DNA of 64,000 bases, from positions 46,189 to 110,188 of the forward strand of contig CAZMZM010000001.1 in the NCBI GenBank assembly GCA_964570865.1. Reading direction: 5' to 3'. Under the pieces are notes generated by a model, which was given only the letters and a program-made list of their open reading frames with translations, was not told the origin of the DNA and searched no databases. Numbering within the stretch: the first letter of the stretch is position 1; every line of letters starts with the position of its first letter. The stretch is from WGAL01 sp964570865. Lineage in GTDB: Bacteria > Bacteroidota > Ignavibacteria > Ignavibacteriales > Melioribacteraceae. Positions 53,517 through 61,902 of the stretch are shown here, piece after piece. The position numbers and the translations under genes are program-made.

Positions 53517-55256
53517 TTGAATAATCAATTTTATGATAGCGAATATAAGGATAGTACTCCTCTCGGAATTGCCGTAGGTATTTTTATCGGTGTACTGATG
53601 ACGGCAAGTTTTTCATACGCCGCTCTTGTGCTCGGGTTTTCAACAAACGGTTCACCGGTTGCCGCCGTTTTAGGATGGGGAATTATGCGCGCCGTTTTTA
53701 AACGCGGGACAATTATCGAAAATAACATAATTCAAACCGTGGCATCGGGAATTAATACTTCGACAGCCGGAGTAATTTTTACTGTTCCGGTTCTGTTAAT
53801 AAGAGGAGCCGAATTTAACTTTTGGTGGATTCTTGCCGCAACGATTGCAGGTGCTATTCTCGGAGTTGGTTTTATCATTCCTCTTAGAAAACAGATGATT
53901 GATATCGATCGTCTCCGTTTTCCTTCAGGAACGGCAATATCTTCAATTTTACGCTCTCCCGCCGAAGGGATGGAAAAATCGAAACTTCTTCTTTGGGGAA
54001 CAATACTTTCGGCTTCCGTTTTCTTGATTATTAAGTTTCCCGCTTTAGGTTTACCTGAAATTCTGCCGGCAAGTTTTGACTTAAATAACCTTTTAGGATT
54101 ACCATCTTACATTTCAAATATTTGGGCTATCTCGCTCCTTAGTCTCGGCATCGGATTTATTGCAGGACGTAACGGTTTATTCGTCCTTGCAGGCGGAATA
54201 CTTGCTTACTGGTTGATAACCCCGACCGTAATTTCACTTAATCTTGTCCCGTCAAGCGTGGCACCCGATAAAGTTGCAAATTATGTTCACAGCGCCGTTA
54301 CACGTCCTATCGGCATCGGAATGTTAATAGGCGGATCATTAATGAGTATAGTGTTAATTATTCCGGCAATAAAAGCTACAATCAAAAGTTTTAATTTATC
54401 TACAATAGGAAGCAATGAAAATGACGAGCTTTCGATTTCTCTATTATATAAAGTAATAGGTGGTGCTTTTATTCTGTTTGTCGCTTCAGGATATTTTACT
54501 TCCGATATTTCACTTTTCACCGCAATCGTTATTTCGTTCGTAAGTACTATCTGGCTTATGTTTGCGGGCATAATTGTTTCGCAAGCAACGGGAATGACAG
54601 ATTGGACTCCGATAAGCGGAATGAGTTTAATTGCGGTTGCTTTGCTTATGTTATTCCTTTCACCCGACCAAGTAACAACCGCAGTATTAATAGGCGCTGC
54701 CGTTTCGGTTGCCATTGCCGAAAGTGCGGATATGATGCAGGATTTAAAAACGGGGCATCTTGTAGGAAGCAAGCCTGTAAAACAACAAACTCTTCAACTA
54801 TTAGTTGGAGGATTAGGTCCGATTATTTCACTTTCCGTAATGCTACTAATTTGGCACTCCGGCGGAGTTGACCCAGTTACCGGGCACCAACTTCCGGGCT
54901 TTGGCCCCGGCACTGACATTGAGGCTCCTCAGGCTGTTGCGCTCGGAGCTACAATAGATTCGGTTGTTAAAGGAAACGTTCCCGTGGCTAAATTTTTTGC
55001 CGGAGGAATTATAGGAGGGATATTATCTTTCACATCCATTCCGGGTCTTGGAGTTATTATGGGAATTTCGATGTACCTTTCTATGAAATACATTTTACCA
55101 TACGGACTCGGAAGTATAATCAGCTTATTTGTAAAGAGAAGAAAAGGAAAAACCTGGGCTGAGGACAAAGGGGTTCCATTCGCGGCAGGATTAATTCTCG
55201 GCGAAGCTTTAATGATAATTATATTTGCATTATTAACTGTTTCAGGAATATTATAA
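53517..55256 (+). CDS. OPT-family oligopeptide transporter
   Basis: 579 residues, hydrophobic throughout, with many membrane segments. OPT pattern: GVLMTASFSYAALVLGFSTN, NIIQTVASGINTSTAGVIFT, DRLRFPSGTAISSILRSPAE, and GMTDWTPISGMSLIAVALLM. The start is a TTG with AAGG upstream. The family takes up peptides or metal-chelates by proton coupling. It sits between PorV-like and a small membrane protein in a tight plus-strand cluster; a TonB-dependent receptor upstream and a peptidase downstream suggest peptide use. Confidence 0.93.
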   Translation: MNNQFYDSEYKDSTPLGIAVGIFIGVLMTASFSYAALVLGFSTNGSPVAAVLGWGIMRAVFKRGTIIENNIIQTVASGINTSTAGVIFTVPVLLIRGAEFNFWWILAATIAGAILGVGFIIPLRKQMIDIDRLRFPSGTAISSILRSPAEGMEKSKLLLWGTILSASVFLIIKFPALGLPEILPASFDLNNLLGLPSYISNIWAISLLSLGIGFIAGRNGLFVLAGGILAYWLITPTVISLNLVPSSVAPDKVANYVHSAVTRPIGIGMLIGGSLMSIVLIIPAIKATIKSFNLSTIGSNENDELSISLLYKVIGGAFILFVASGYFTSDISLFTAIVISFVSTIWLMFAGIIVSQATGMTDWTPISGMSLIAVALLMLFLSPDQVTTAVLIGAAVSVAIAESADMMQDLKTGHLVGSKPVKQQTLQLLVGGLGPIISLSVMLLIWHSGGVDPVTGHQLPGFGPGTDIEAPQAVALGATIDSVVKGNVPVAKFFAGGIIGGILSFTSIPGLGVIMGISMYLSMKYILPYGLGSIISLFVKRRKGKTWAEDKGVPFAAGLILGEALMIIIFALLTVSGIL

Positions 55257-55762
55257 TGGCACAAATAATTTCCGTAACACTGCTTGGCATCTCTCTTTTT
55301 GCCGCAACAATTTTTGCTGCCGGAAACCAAATAAACTGGTTCGGTTTTTCATCCGCAGCTTTTGCAATGATAGTTTCTGTTTTTTGGAGTAGAATTATTA
55401 CAAATAAAAAAATTAAGAGCGAGACCGAAAACAGCAAATCGACATCTACGTTCTCAAACGATTTGAAAAATGTTAAGGCGTTGTGCGTTCTATATTCAAC
55501 CGAATTATCTGAAGAAAACAGATTCGACATAGAAGAAAAATTTATAGAAGTTTTGCCTGATATAGAAGAAAGAAGAATTGCACTAATTAACGAATTCGGA
55601 CTCCCTAAATACACGGAAGTAATTTCCACATATGCTAAAGCCGAACGTAAAATTAATCGCGGAGTTTCTGCGGCAATTGACGGATTTATTAATGAAGCAA
55701 AAAAATATTTTAACGAAGCAATACAAATAATTATTCAAAGCCAAGAATTATTAAAGGGGTAA
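55256..55762 (+). CDS. Small membrane protein of unknown function
   Basis: 168 residues. One or two N-terminal membrane segments (IISVTLLGISLFAATIFAAG; WFGFSSAAFAMIVSVFW), then a helical, charged cytoplasmic part. TAATG overlap with the OPT gene, and the XRE gene follows after 4 bases. I recognise no family. Its position suggests a transporter accessory protein. Confidence 0.65.
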   Translation: MAQIISVTLLGISLFAATIFAAGNQINWFGFSSAAFAMIVSVFWSRIITNKKIKSETENSKSTSTFSNDLKNVKALCVLYSTELSEENRFDIEEKFIEVLPDIEERRIALINEFGLPKYTEVISTYAKAERKINRGVSAAIDGFINEAKKYFNEAIQIIIQSQELLKG

Positions 55763-55766
55763 TTGT

Positions 55767-56600
55767 TTGGAACAAGATGAAATAATTCGAATAGGTAAAA
55801 AAATTCGCGAAACAATGAACTCATTTAAAATGAGCGTTAAGGAACTTTCAGCCCGTACGGGAATTGAACAGCAAACGCTTTATTCAATTCTTAACGGACA
55901 TCATCAGGCGAGTGTAAAAAAATTAGCACTAATTTGCAAAGAACTTCAGCTCAGTCTCGACTCGCTGCTTGACCTTGAAGTAAATACATTCCCAATCTAT
56001 TCAAATCCTCACGAAGCACCTTTAAATTACGCTAATTTCGAAGATATTTGGTTCGGCCCGGTAGGAGGCGAGCGAATTTCAGTTTCACGAAATTTCAGCG
56101 TAGCAAATCAATCTGCTGAATTGAGAAAAGAATTTCTTGAAAATATTTATAATTTAAGCGGGACCGAATTAACGGAAGCACTAACCGCTTTTGAAAAACG
56201 CCTTGAAGTAATTGCTCACCGCGAAAAAAAGAGATTGGAAATAGTCGTTTATTCCGAAGTAGTTGATTTTATTAACCGTCGTGAACCGTTTAATAAACTC
56301 TCTGCCGATTTGGTATATCAAACTATCGAGAAAATAATTGAAAGACTGGAAAGTGATGTGGAAAATTTTGAAGTAATTGTAATCCCGAGACAGCACTTTT
56401 TGGTGAACTACGAAATCATCAATAAAGAAGTAATACTCTTCGATTTAGGAAGCGTATTTTTCCGCCAAACACACGAAACAATATTAGAACACTTCCTTTC
56501 CGAAGTAGAACTATTTAGAACCAAGTTATCAAAAATTTCAGACAGAGATATGGTAATTGACTTTTTAAAGGAACAGTTATATGCTGCAAAAAGAAAATAA
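55767..56600 (+). CDS. XRE-type DNA-binding regulator
   Basis: 277 residues from a TTG with AGGGG nine bases upstream. The helix-turn-helix (about 7-65) is IGKKIRETMNSFKMSVKELS, then ARTGIEQQTLYSILNGHHQA and SVKKLALICKELQLSLDSLL. The remaining 210 residues are helical with charged segments and have no recognisable sensor domain. It overlaps the peptidase gene by 20 bases and probably regulates the OPT-peptidase cluster (inference). Confidence 0.82.
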   Translation: MEQDEIIRIGKKIRETMNSFKMSVKELSARTGIEQQTLYSILNGHHQASVKKLALICKELQLSLDSLLDLEVNTFPIYSNPHEAPLNYANFEDIWFGPVGGERISVSRNFSVANQSAELRKEFLENIYNLSGTELTEALTAFEKRLEVIAHREKKRLEIVVYSEVVDFINRREPFNKLSADLVYQTIEKIIERLESDVENFEVIVIPRQHFLVNYEIINKEVILFDLGSVFFRQTHETILEHFLSEVELFRTKLSKISDRDMVIDFLKEQLYAAKRK

Positions 56601-57726
56601 TAAAAAAGAATTAGTTGAAATATTAGATTTAATTAAAACATTAATTACGTTTAAGACAACACCGAAAAATTTTAGCGAGTTTAACAGAACCGTTGATTTT
56701 ATTAAAGATTACTTTTCCGGCACAAAGATTATTATCAAAGAACATAGATTTAATAATTTCCCCGCGCTTTTTATCTCAACGTTTGATACCCAAAAGCCAA
56801 AACTGTTATTGCAAGGTCATCTTGATGTTGTAAACGGAAATGATGAACAATTTACACCTAAAATTATCGGGAATAAACTTTACGGCAGAGGCAGCGTTGA
56901 CATGAAAACTTTTGTTGCCTTAGCAATGAAATTTATTAAAGATAACCCCGAGTTAGACATCGGACTTGTTGTAACATTTGACGAAGAAATCGGAAGCGAA
57001 AACGGCGCGAAGAAGATGGTAGAAGAAGGATACACCACTGATATGTTATTTAACGGAGACGGCGGGTATAACTATGCGGTTACATATGGAGAAAAAGGTA
57101 TTCTTAAGTTTAACGTAACAACCGTTGCGAGTCCCGGTCGTCATCCTTATCCGTGGGAGGGACCCAACGCATTTGATTTGTTTGTTGAAGATTACCTTCA
57201 GCTTGAATCCTTGTTCCCTGAGAACAAGTTGGCAACCGATAACGATAATTGGCATTCTACCTATGCGATATATGATATAAAAGTCTCCAACGATGAATTT
57301 TTCACTCCGAATTCCGTAAGTGCGAAAATTTCGATTTATTTTACGGAAAACATTACAACGGAAGAACTATTTGATAAAATTAAAAATACATTTAAACATT
57401 CACAAGTTGAAAAGTTTGCAGCAAGTGAACGTGTATTTATGAATCCGAATTCAAAATATACATTGATGTTAAAAGAGATTATGGAAGAACAATTCGGCAA
57501 GGAAATAGTTTTAAGAACTGAAAACGGTTCATCCGATGCGCGCTTTTACGCCAATACGGGAATTCCGATAGTCATTGTAAAAGTAGTGGGAGAAGATCAT
57601 CACGGCGATAACGAACATATTTTGATTGACCAACTTTTGCCTATGTATTATTCTATTGTAGATTTTGCTTATTCATATCTCGAAGATGTAAAAGTTAAGG
57701 AGGTTCATTATGCGAGCAAAGCTTAG
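56581..57726 (+). CDS. M20-family metallopeptidase/deacylase
   Basis: 381 residues. M20 pattern: LLLQGHLDVVNG (His80, Asp82), GRGSVDMKTFVALAM (Asp107), VVTFDEEIGSENGAKKM (Glu135/136), NGDGGYN (Asp160), and GEDHHGDNEHI near the C-terminus. Acetylornithine deacetylase / succinyl-diaminopimelate desuccinylase or dipeptidase type; the substrate cannot be told. No signal peptide, so cytoplasmic. Placed after an OPT transporter and regulator, a peptide-processing role fits. Ends overlapping the next gene by 17 bases. Confidence 0.88.
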   Translation: MLQKENNKKELVEILDLIKTLITFKTTPKNFSEFNRTVDFIKDYFSGTKIIIKEHRFNNFPALFISTFDTQKPKLLLQGHLDVVNGNDEQFTPKIIGNKLYGRGSVDMKTFVALAMKFIKDNPELDIGLVVTFDEEIGSENGAKKMVEEGYTTDMLFNGDGGYNYAVTYGEKGILKFNVTTVASPGRHPYPWEGPNAFDLFVEDYLQLESLFPENKLATDNDNWHSTYAIYDIKVSNDEFFTPNSVSAKISIYFTENITTEELFDKIKNTFKHSQVEKFAASERVFMNPNSKYTLMLKEIMEEQFGKEIVLRTENGSSDARFYANTGIPIVIVKVVGEDHHGDNEHILIDQLLPMYYSIVDFAYSYLEDVKVKEVHYASKA

Positions 57727-59710
57727 CATTGCAGTTGCGGCACTTTCTTTTTTTATATTAACTTCTTGCTCCGGCAATAAAATTGAATTTTCGGGAAAAC
57801 TTGTTAAACCTCCCGTGGCAACGCGTCAATTAGGTCCTTCCATATTTTTCAGTAAAAATAATATTACCGACTTCGGATTAACGGAAGGAACTCCGATTAG
57901 AGTTTACCATGATAATAAATTTATTGATGTTCGTCCCTATATTCTTTTCGGCGATGACAATTCTTTTGCTCTTCACAAAAATGATGCGGCTAAGTTAGGT
58001 TTACGGAACGGTGTAAATAAAATCATAATTGAAAAGATAGATTTAAGTCAAACAAAATTAACACCCAAACCGATAAAATTCTATGTAGAAAACTACAAAG
58101 GTAATTTGAAACAATGGAAAGGTTTTGCATTCGGAGCACCCCACGGAGATTGCGATAACGAAACCGGAGAAGTGGTAAAAAAAATCTCCGTACGTTTCGG
58201 CATCCCTTCCACGGCAGCTTACGGATGCCGAGTTTCATATCGCGGAATATGGTACGACTGCAACCGACCGTTAATGAAAGAACCGAAAAAAAACGGGCAT
58301 GGAGTAATTCCGGAACGCCAATGGAATAAGGCGGCCGAAGTAAAATACAAAGTCTTTCAGGACAGTGTGCTCTCTAACAGCGAGATGAAATACGGCGATA
58401 GATTTAATCTCTACTGCAGTTTTCATGGTCACGATTTAACGGTAAAATTGAAAGACGGTTCTGTTATTCAACGTCCTGTAGTCGAGGGAATGGGAATGGG
58501 ATTTTCCAATGATGAATTAAGAAGAATAAAAAAGTATTATTACAAAGTAAGAAGCAGCATTTATAAAAATCCTCCGGATTTATATTTCGGCAATCTCCCG
58601 GAAGACCATACATATGAATACCAAGGAATAAAATTGACATTTTTCTATACCGGTCTCGGCTCGCGAACATATGGCAGTTTAAGAAGAGATTTCTTAAAAA
58701 ACGGATTACATTTTGAAACGCCAAACTCAATGCGTTTCGGTGAAGACACTCAAGCCCAAACAGCTCTTCTTCTTTCTAATATTTACTCATTTGTCCGAGA
58801 TTCTATTTTTGCTACAAGAAACAAAATTACTCCTAACTATTCATTAGTGAAATCTCCAAATGATTTAGATAAAAAAATATTTATTCCCAAAGGAGAATTC
58901 CAAATGGGCGTAACGGACAAGCAAGGCTGGTCGAGTGAACGACCTCAGCATACTGTTTTTATTGATGATTTCTTGATTGACAAATACGAGGTTACAAATT
59001 ATCAGTTTGTTAAATTTTTAAATTCCGAACTTAACGCCGGAACAATCCGAATTAAGAACGGAGTAGTAAGCGATACTAAAACAAAAAAAATTCTTTATCG
59101 CACTAAGGAAAAAAGTCCGTTCTCGGAAATTAGTTTTCAAGATTCAAAATTTAGTGTAGATTCAAACAGAAATTATTTCCCTGTTATTTATGTTACTTTT
59201 TGGGGAGCTTCAAAGTATGCAAAATATAAAGGCGGAAGACTTCCGACCGAAGCCGAATGGGAAAAAGCCGCAAGCTGGGATGCAAGACATAACCGGAAAT
59301 TTTTCTACTCGGTTAAACACAACACAATTGACGGAACAATGGCTAACTTTGACAGAAGCGGAGATATGTTCGATTTCACTCAACCGGGCACAACTCCGGT
59401 TGGATATTACAACACTTCAAGTCCATACGGCATAAAGGATATGAGCGGTAACGTATGGGAATGGACTGCGGATAATTACGTTTACGGAATTTACAGGTCC
59501 GAAAAAGACTCCGTGCTGAAAAACCCGCTTGTAACAAAACCAAGCACAATGAAAACTATTCGCGGCGGCGCTTGGGATACCGAGTATGCCGTACTCAGAA
59601 GTTCGATGAGATTAGGAATTAATCCCGACCAAGGTTTAATTAATCTTGGGTTCCGATGCAGTTATGAAAACAATTGGGAAAAAAAATTCCGGCTAATGCC
59701 GGATGGATAA
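57710..59710 (+). CDS. Lipoprotein with hydrolase-like part and FGE-fold domain lacking catalytic Cys
   Basis: 666 residues, lipobox FILTSC (Cys20), strong AAGGAGG site. Part 1 (about 30-370) contains FGAPHGDCDNETG (141-153), CSFHGHDL (236-243) and HFETPNSMRFGEDTQ (334-348). These His/Asp/Glu motifs resemble metal-binding N-formylglutamate amidohydrolase-type enzymes, but the assignment is tentative. Part 2 (390-655) is an FGE-sulfatase/SUMF1 fold: KGEFQMGVT, GGRLPTEAEWEKAAS, DMSGNVWEWTADNYV, NLGFRCSYE. The two catalytic Cys of true formylglycine-generating enzymes are absent (IRGGAWDTEYAVLRSSMRLG instead), so it probably does not modify sulfatases. The next gene follows after 6 bases. Confidence 0.75.
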   Translation: MRAKLSIAVAALSFFILTSCSGNKIEFSGKLVKPPVATRQLGPSIFFSKNNITDFGLTEGTPIRVYHDNKFIDVRPYILFGDDNSFALHKNDAAKLGLRNGVNKIIIEKIDLSQTKLTPKPIKFYVENYKGNLKQWKGFAFGAPHGDCDNETGEVVKKISVRFGIPSTAAYGCRVSYRGIWYDCNRPLMKEPKKNGHGVIPERQWNKAAEVKYKVFQDSVLSNSEMKYGDRFNLYCSFHGHDLTVKLKDGSVIQRPVVEGMGMGFSNDELRRIKKYYYKVRSSIYKNPPDLYFGNLPEDHTYEYQGIKLTFFYTGLGSRTYGSLRRDFLKNGLHFETPNSMRFGEDTQAQTALLLSNIYSFVRDSIFATRNKITPNYSLVKSPNDLDKKIFIPKGEFQMGVTDKQGWSSERPQHTVFIDDFLIDKYEVTNYQFVKFLNSELNAGTIRIKNGVVSDTKTKKILYRTKEKSPFSEISFQDSKFSVDSNRNYFPVIYVTFWGASKYAKYKGGRLPTEAEWEKAASWDARHNRKFFYSVKHNTIDGTMANFDRSGDMFDFTQPGTTPVGYYNTSSPYGIKDMSGNVWEWTADNYVYGIYRSEKDSVLKNPLVTKPSTMKTIRGGAWDTEYAVLRSSMRLGINPDQGLINLGFRCSYENNWEKKFRLMPDG

Positions 59711-59716
59711 TATAAT

Positions 59717-61786
59717 ATGAATAAAAATAGATTTACTTACATAGTTATTTTAGTTTTGTTATTTAGTGTTTCTGCGGCAGCTCAGTCTGTTACAAGAAAT
59801 GAAGCGCTTAAGTTTACATCAAATTGGGTAAAGTGCAATTCCGCTTTACTTGGGTTTAATACGTTACATAATTTTTCCGTCTCGGATGAAATCATTGAAG
59901 TGAAAAACAGAAATAATATTACTGTTGCTTACGGCATAAATTTAATTCCGCGTGGTTTTCTTTTTATTTCCGCAAACAAAAAGTTTAATCCGGTAATCGG
60001 ATATTCGGACAAAGGAAAAATTAAATCCGAAACTTTTTTTAGGAAAAGTAATTTCGTTTTTAATTTCATTGAAAATAACGCACGTTTAAATCGAATGCTT
60101 CTTAAATCAAATTCCGTAAATCAAAAAATTATTTCACATAATTTGGAAGTTTGGGCTAAATATCTCAAAAATATTTCTAATCCGATTTCCATCCAAGATT
60201 CCAAAACAATTTACGGTCCTTTTCTTAATTCGGATTGGGGACAAGGTTATGTTCATGGCGATCCGGTATTTAATTACTATTCCCCCAATAACTGGCCTAC
60301 AGGCTGCGTGGCAACGGCTATGGCGCAAATTCTTAATTATTACAAATGGCCTGTTCGCGGACTCGGAAGTCACGGTTACACCGATAACAATACCGGTTAT
60401 CAGTACGCCGATTTTTACAACACATTCTACGATTGGGAAAACACGCTCGACCAGTATCAAAACGCTCTGATTACTACCGCACAACAACAAGCGGCAGGAT
60501 TGCTGACCTACCATACAGCAGTAAGTCTGAATATGGATTTCGAGGCAAACGGATCTACGGCAAGCACATCCGATGCGCCAAACGCCTTTACTTCTTACTT
60601 CAGGTTCAGCGGACATTACAAAAGCTCAACATCATCCGGCTTTTGGGATGAACTTAAAGCAAATATGATAGACGGACGTCCGGGAATTATTTCGATAACC
60701 GGGCCCGGAATAGGGCATGCGGCGGTTGTTGACGGTTACTCCGATGTAAATAACTATTACCATGTTAATCCCGGATGGTACGGCGATTACACCGGATGGT
60801 ATAATATTTCCGGTTCTTGGAATATGAGCGGATACAACAATGTTGTCGGAGCAGTTAAAGGAATAGTTCCCTCACCAATGATAAATATCGATATTCAACG
60901 AATTGATTCCTTATCTTTCATTATTTCGTGGATGCGAAGCCGTTATGAAAATGCCGATTTTTACGAACTTCAGCAATCAACAAATTCCGGCGGTCCTTGG
61001 ACGACGCTTTCCTCCTCAATTCCCGATTCTTTTTACACGGTAACCGTTACCTCTTTAAGAAGCTATTATTACCGTGTCCGGGCAAATAGAGATGGAATTT
61101 GGTGGAATTATTCTTATCCGAAAAAAGTAACTCTCGGCACAAATTTAACAGTTACCTTCATTGTTGACATGAGCGGAGAACAACTGTCGGATGAAGACGA
61201 GATTGTAATTCGGGGTAATATTCCTCCACTCAGCGGCTCGGTAAACAGCGCTCCAATGCAGGACGCAGACGGAGATAATATTTACGAACTCCCGATAACA
61301 TTCGATTTTGATGAAGCGGGTTCGGAGTTAACATACAGATTTTTCATTCAGAAACCGAATCAATTAATTGCGGAAAACGAAAATCGCTATTACACCTTAA
61401 CAATGGATGCAAGCCAGGTTTTAGATACTGCAATATTCAACAACTTTTCTTCGATAGATGAAACAAACAATATCGTATCCGGTTTTTCCCTCTCTCAAAA
61501 TTATCCTAACCCGTTTTTCAAAGGGAGTACCGGAAACGGAACTACTTCGATTAAATACTCGCTTCCGGCGGTTAAATCAGCAAACAGCTTAAACGTACAA
61601 CTTGTTGTTTTCGATATACTCGGGAGAAAAATTGCGACAATAGTTAACAAAAATCAAATGCCGGGAAATTACGAAGTTAACTTTAATCCGGACAATGCGG
61701 AGAATAATCTACCTGCAGGAATTTATTTTTACCGGCTTACTTACGGTAAACTACAAATTACAAAAAAAATGGTTTTGATGAAGTAA
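59717..61786 (+). CDS. C10 (streptopain-type) cysteine protease with T9SS sorting domain
   Basis: 689 residues with signal peptide (ending SVSAAAQ). Propeptide of about 140 residues, then the C10 core: GPFLNSDWGQGYVHGDPVFN, active Cys197 in NNWPTGCVATAMAQILNYYK, active His334 in GPGIGHAAVVDGYSD, and the VNPGWYGDYTGWY block. A fibronectin-like region follows (about 390-475). Then a T9SS sorting domain: GFSLSQNYPNPF (from about 594), FDILGRKIATIV, GIYFYRLTYGKLQITKKMVL. It is expected to be secreted and to degrade extracellular protein. Confidence 0.9.
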   Translation: MNKNRFTYIVILVLLFSVSAAAQSVTRNEALKFTSNWVKCNSALLGFNTLHNFSVSDEIIEVKNRNNITVAYGINLIPRGFLFISANKKFNPVIGYSDKGKIKSETFFRKSNFVFNFIENNARLNRMLLKSNSVNQKIISHNLEVWAKYLKNISNPISIQDSKTIYGPFLNSDWGQGYVHGDPVFNYYSPNNWPTGCVATAMAQILNYYKWPVRGLGSHGYTDNNTGYQYADFYNTFYDWENTLDQYQNALITTAQQQAAGLLTYHTAVSLNMDFEANGSTASTSDAPNAFTSYFRFSGHYKSSTSSGFWDELKANMIDGRPGIISITGPGIGHAAVVDGYSDVNNYYHVNPGWYGDYTGWYNISGSWNMSGYNNVVGAVKGIVPSPMINIDIQRIDSLSFIISWMRSRYENADFYELQQSTNSGGPWTTLSSSIPDSFYTVTVTSLRSYYYRVRANRDGIWWNYSYPKKVTLGTNLTVTFIVDMSGEQLSDEDEIVIRGNIPPLSGSVNSAPMQDADGDNIYELPITFDFDEAGSELTYRFFIQKPNQLIAENENRYYTLTMDASQVLDTAIFNNFSSIDETNNIVSGFSLSQNYPNPFFKGSTGNGTTSIKYSLPAVKSANSLNVQLVVFDILGRKIATIVNKNQMPGNYEVNFNPDNAENNLPAGIYFYRLTYGKLQITKKMVLMK

Positions 61787-61902
61787 CGAGTAAAATCAAT
61801 AGGTTTAGCGTATTGAATTATAATAGAATAATATTAATAAAAAATTCATCTTTCTAATTTACGGACAAAGAAAATTTTACTACAAAATAAAACGGAGGTT
61901 AA

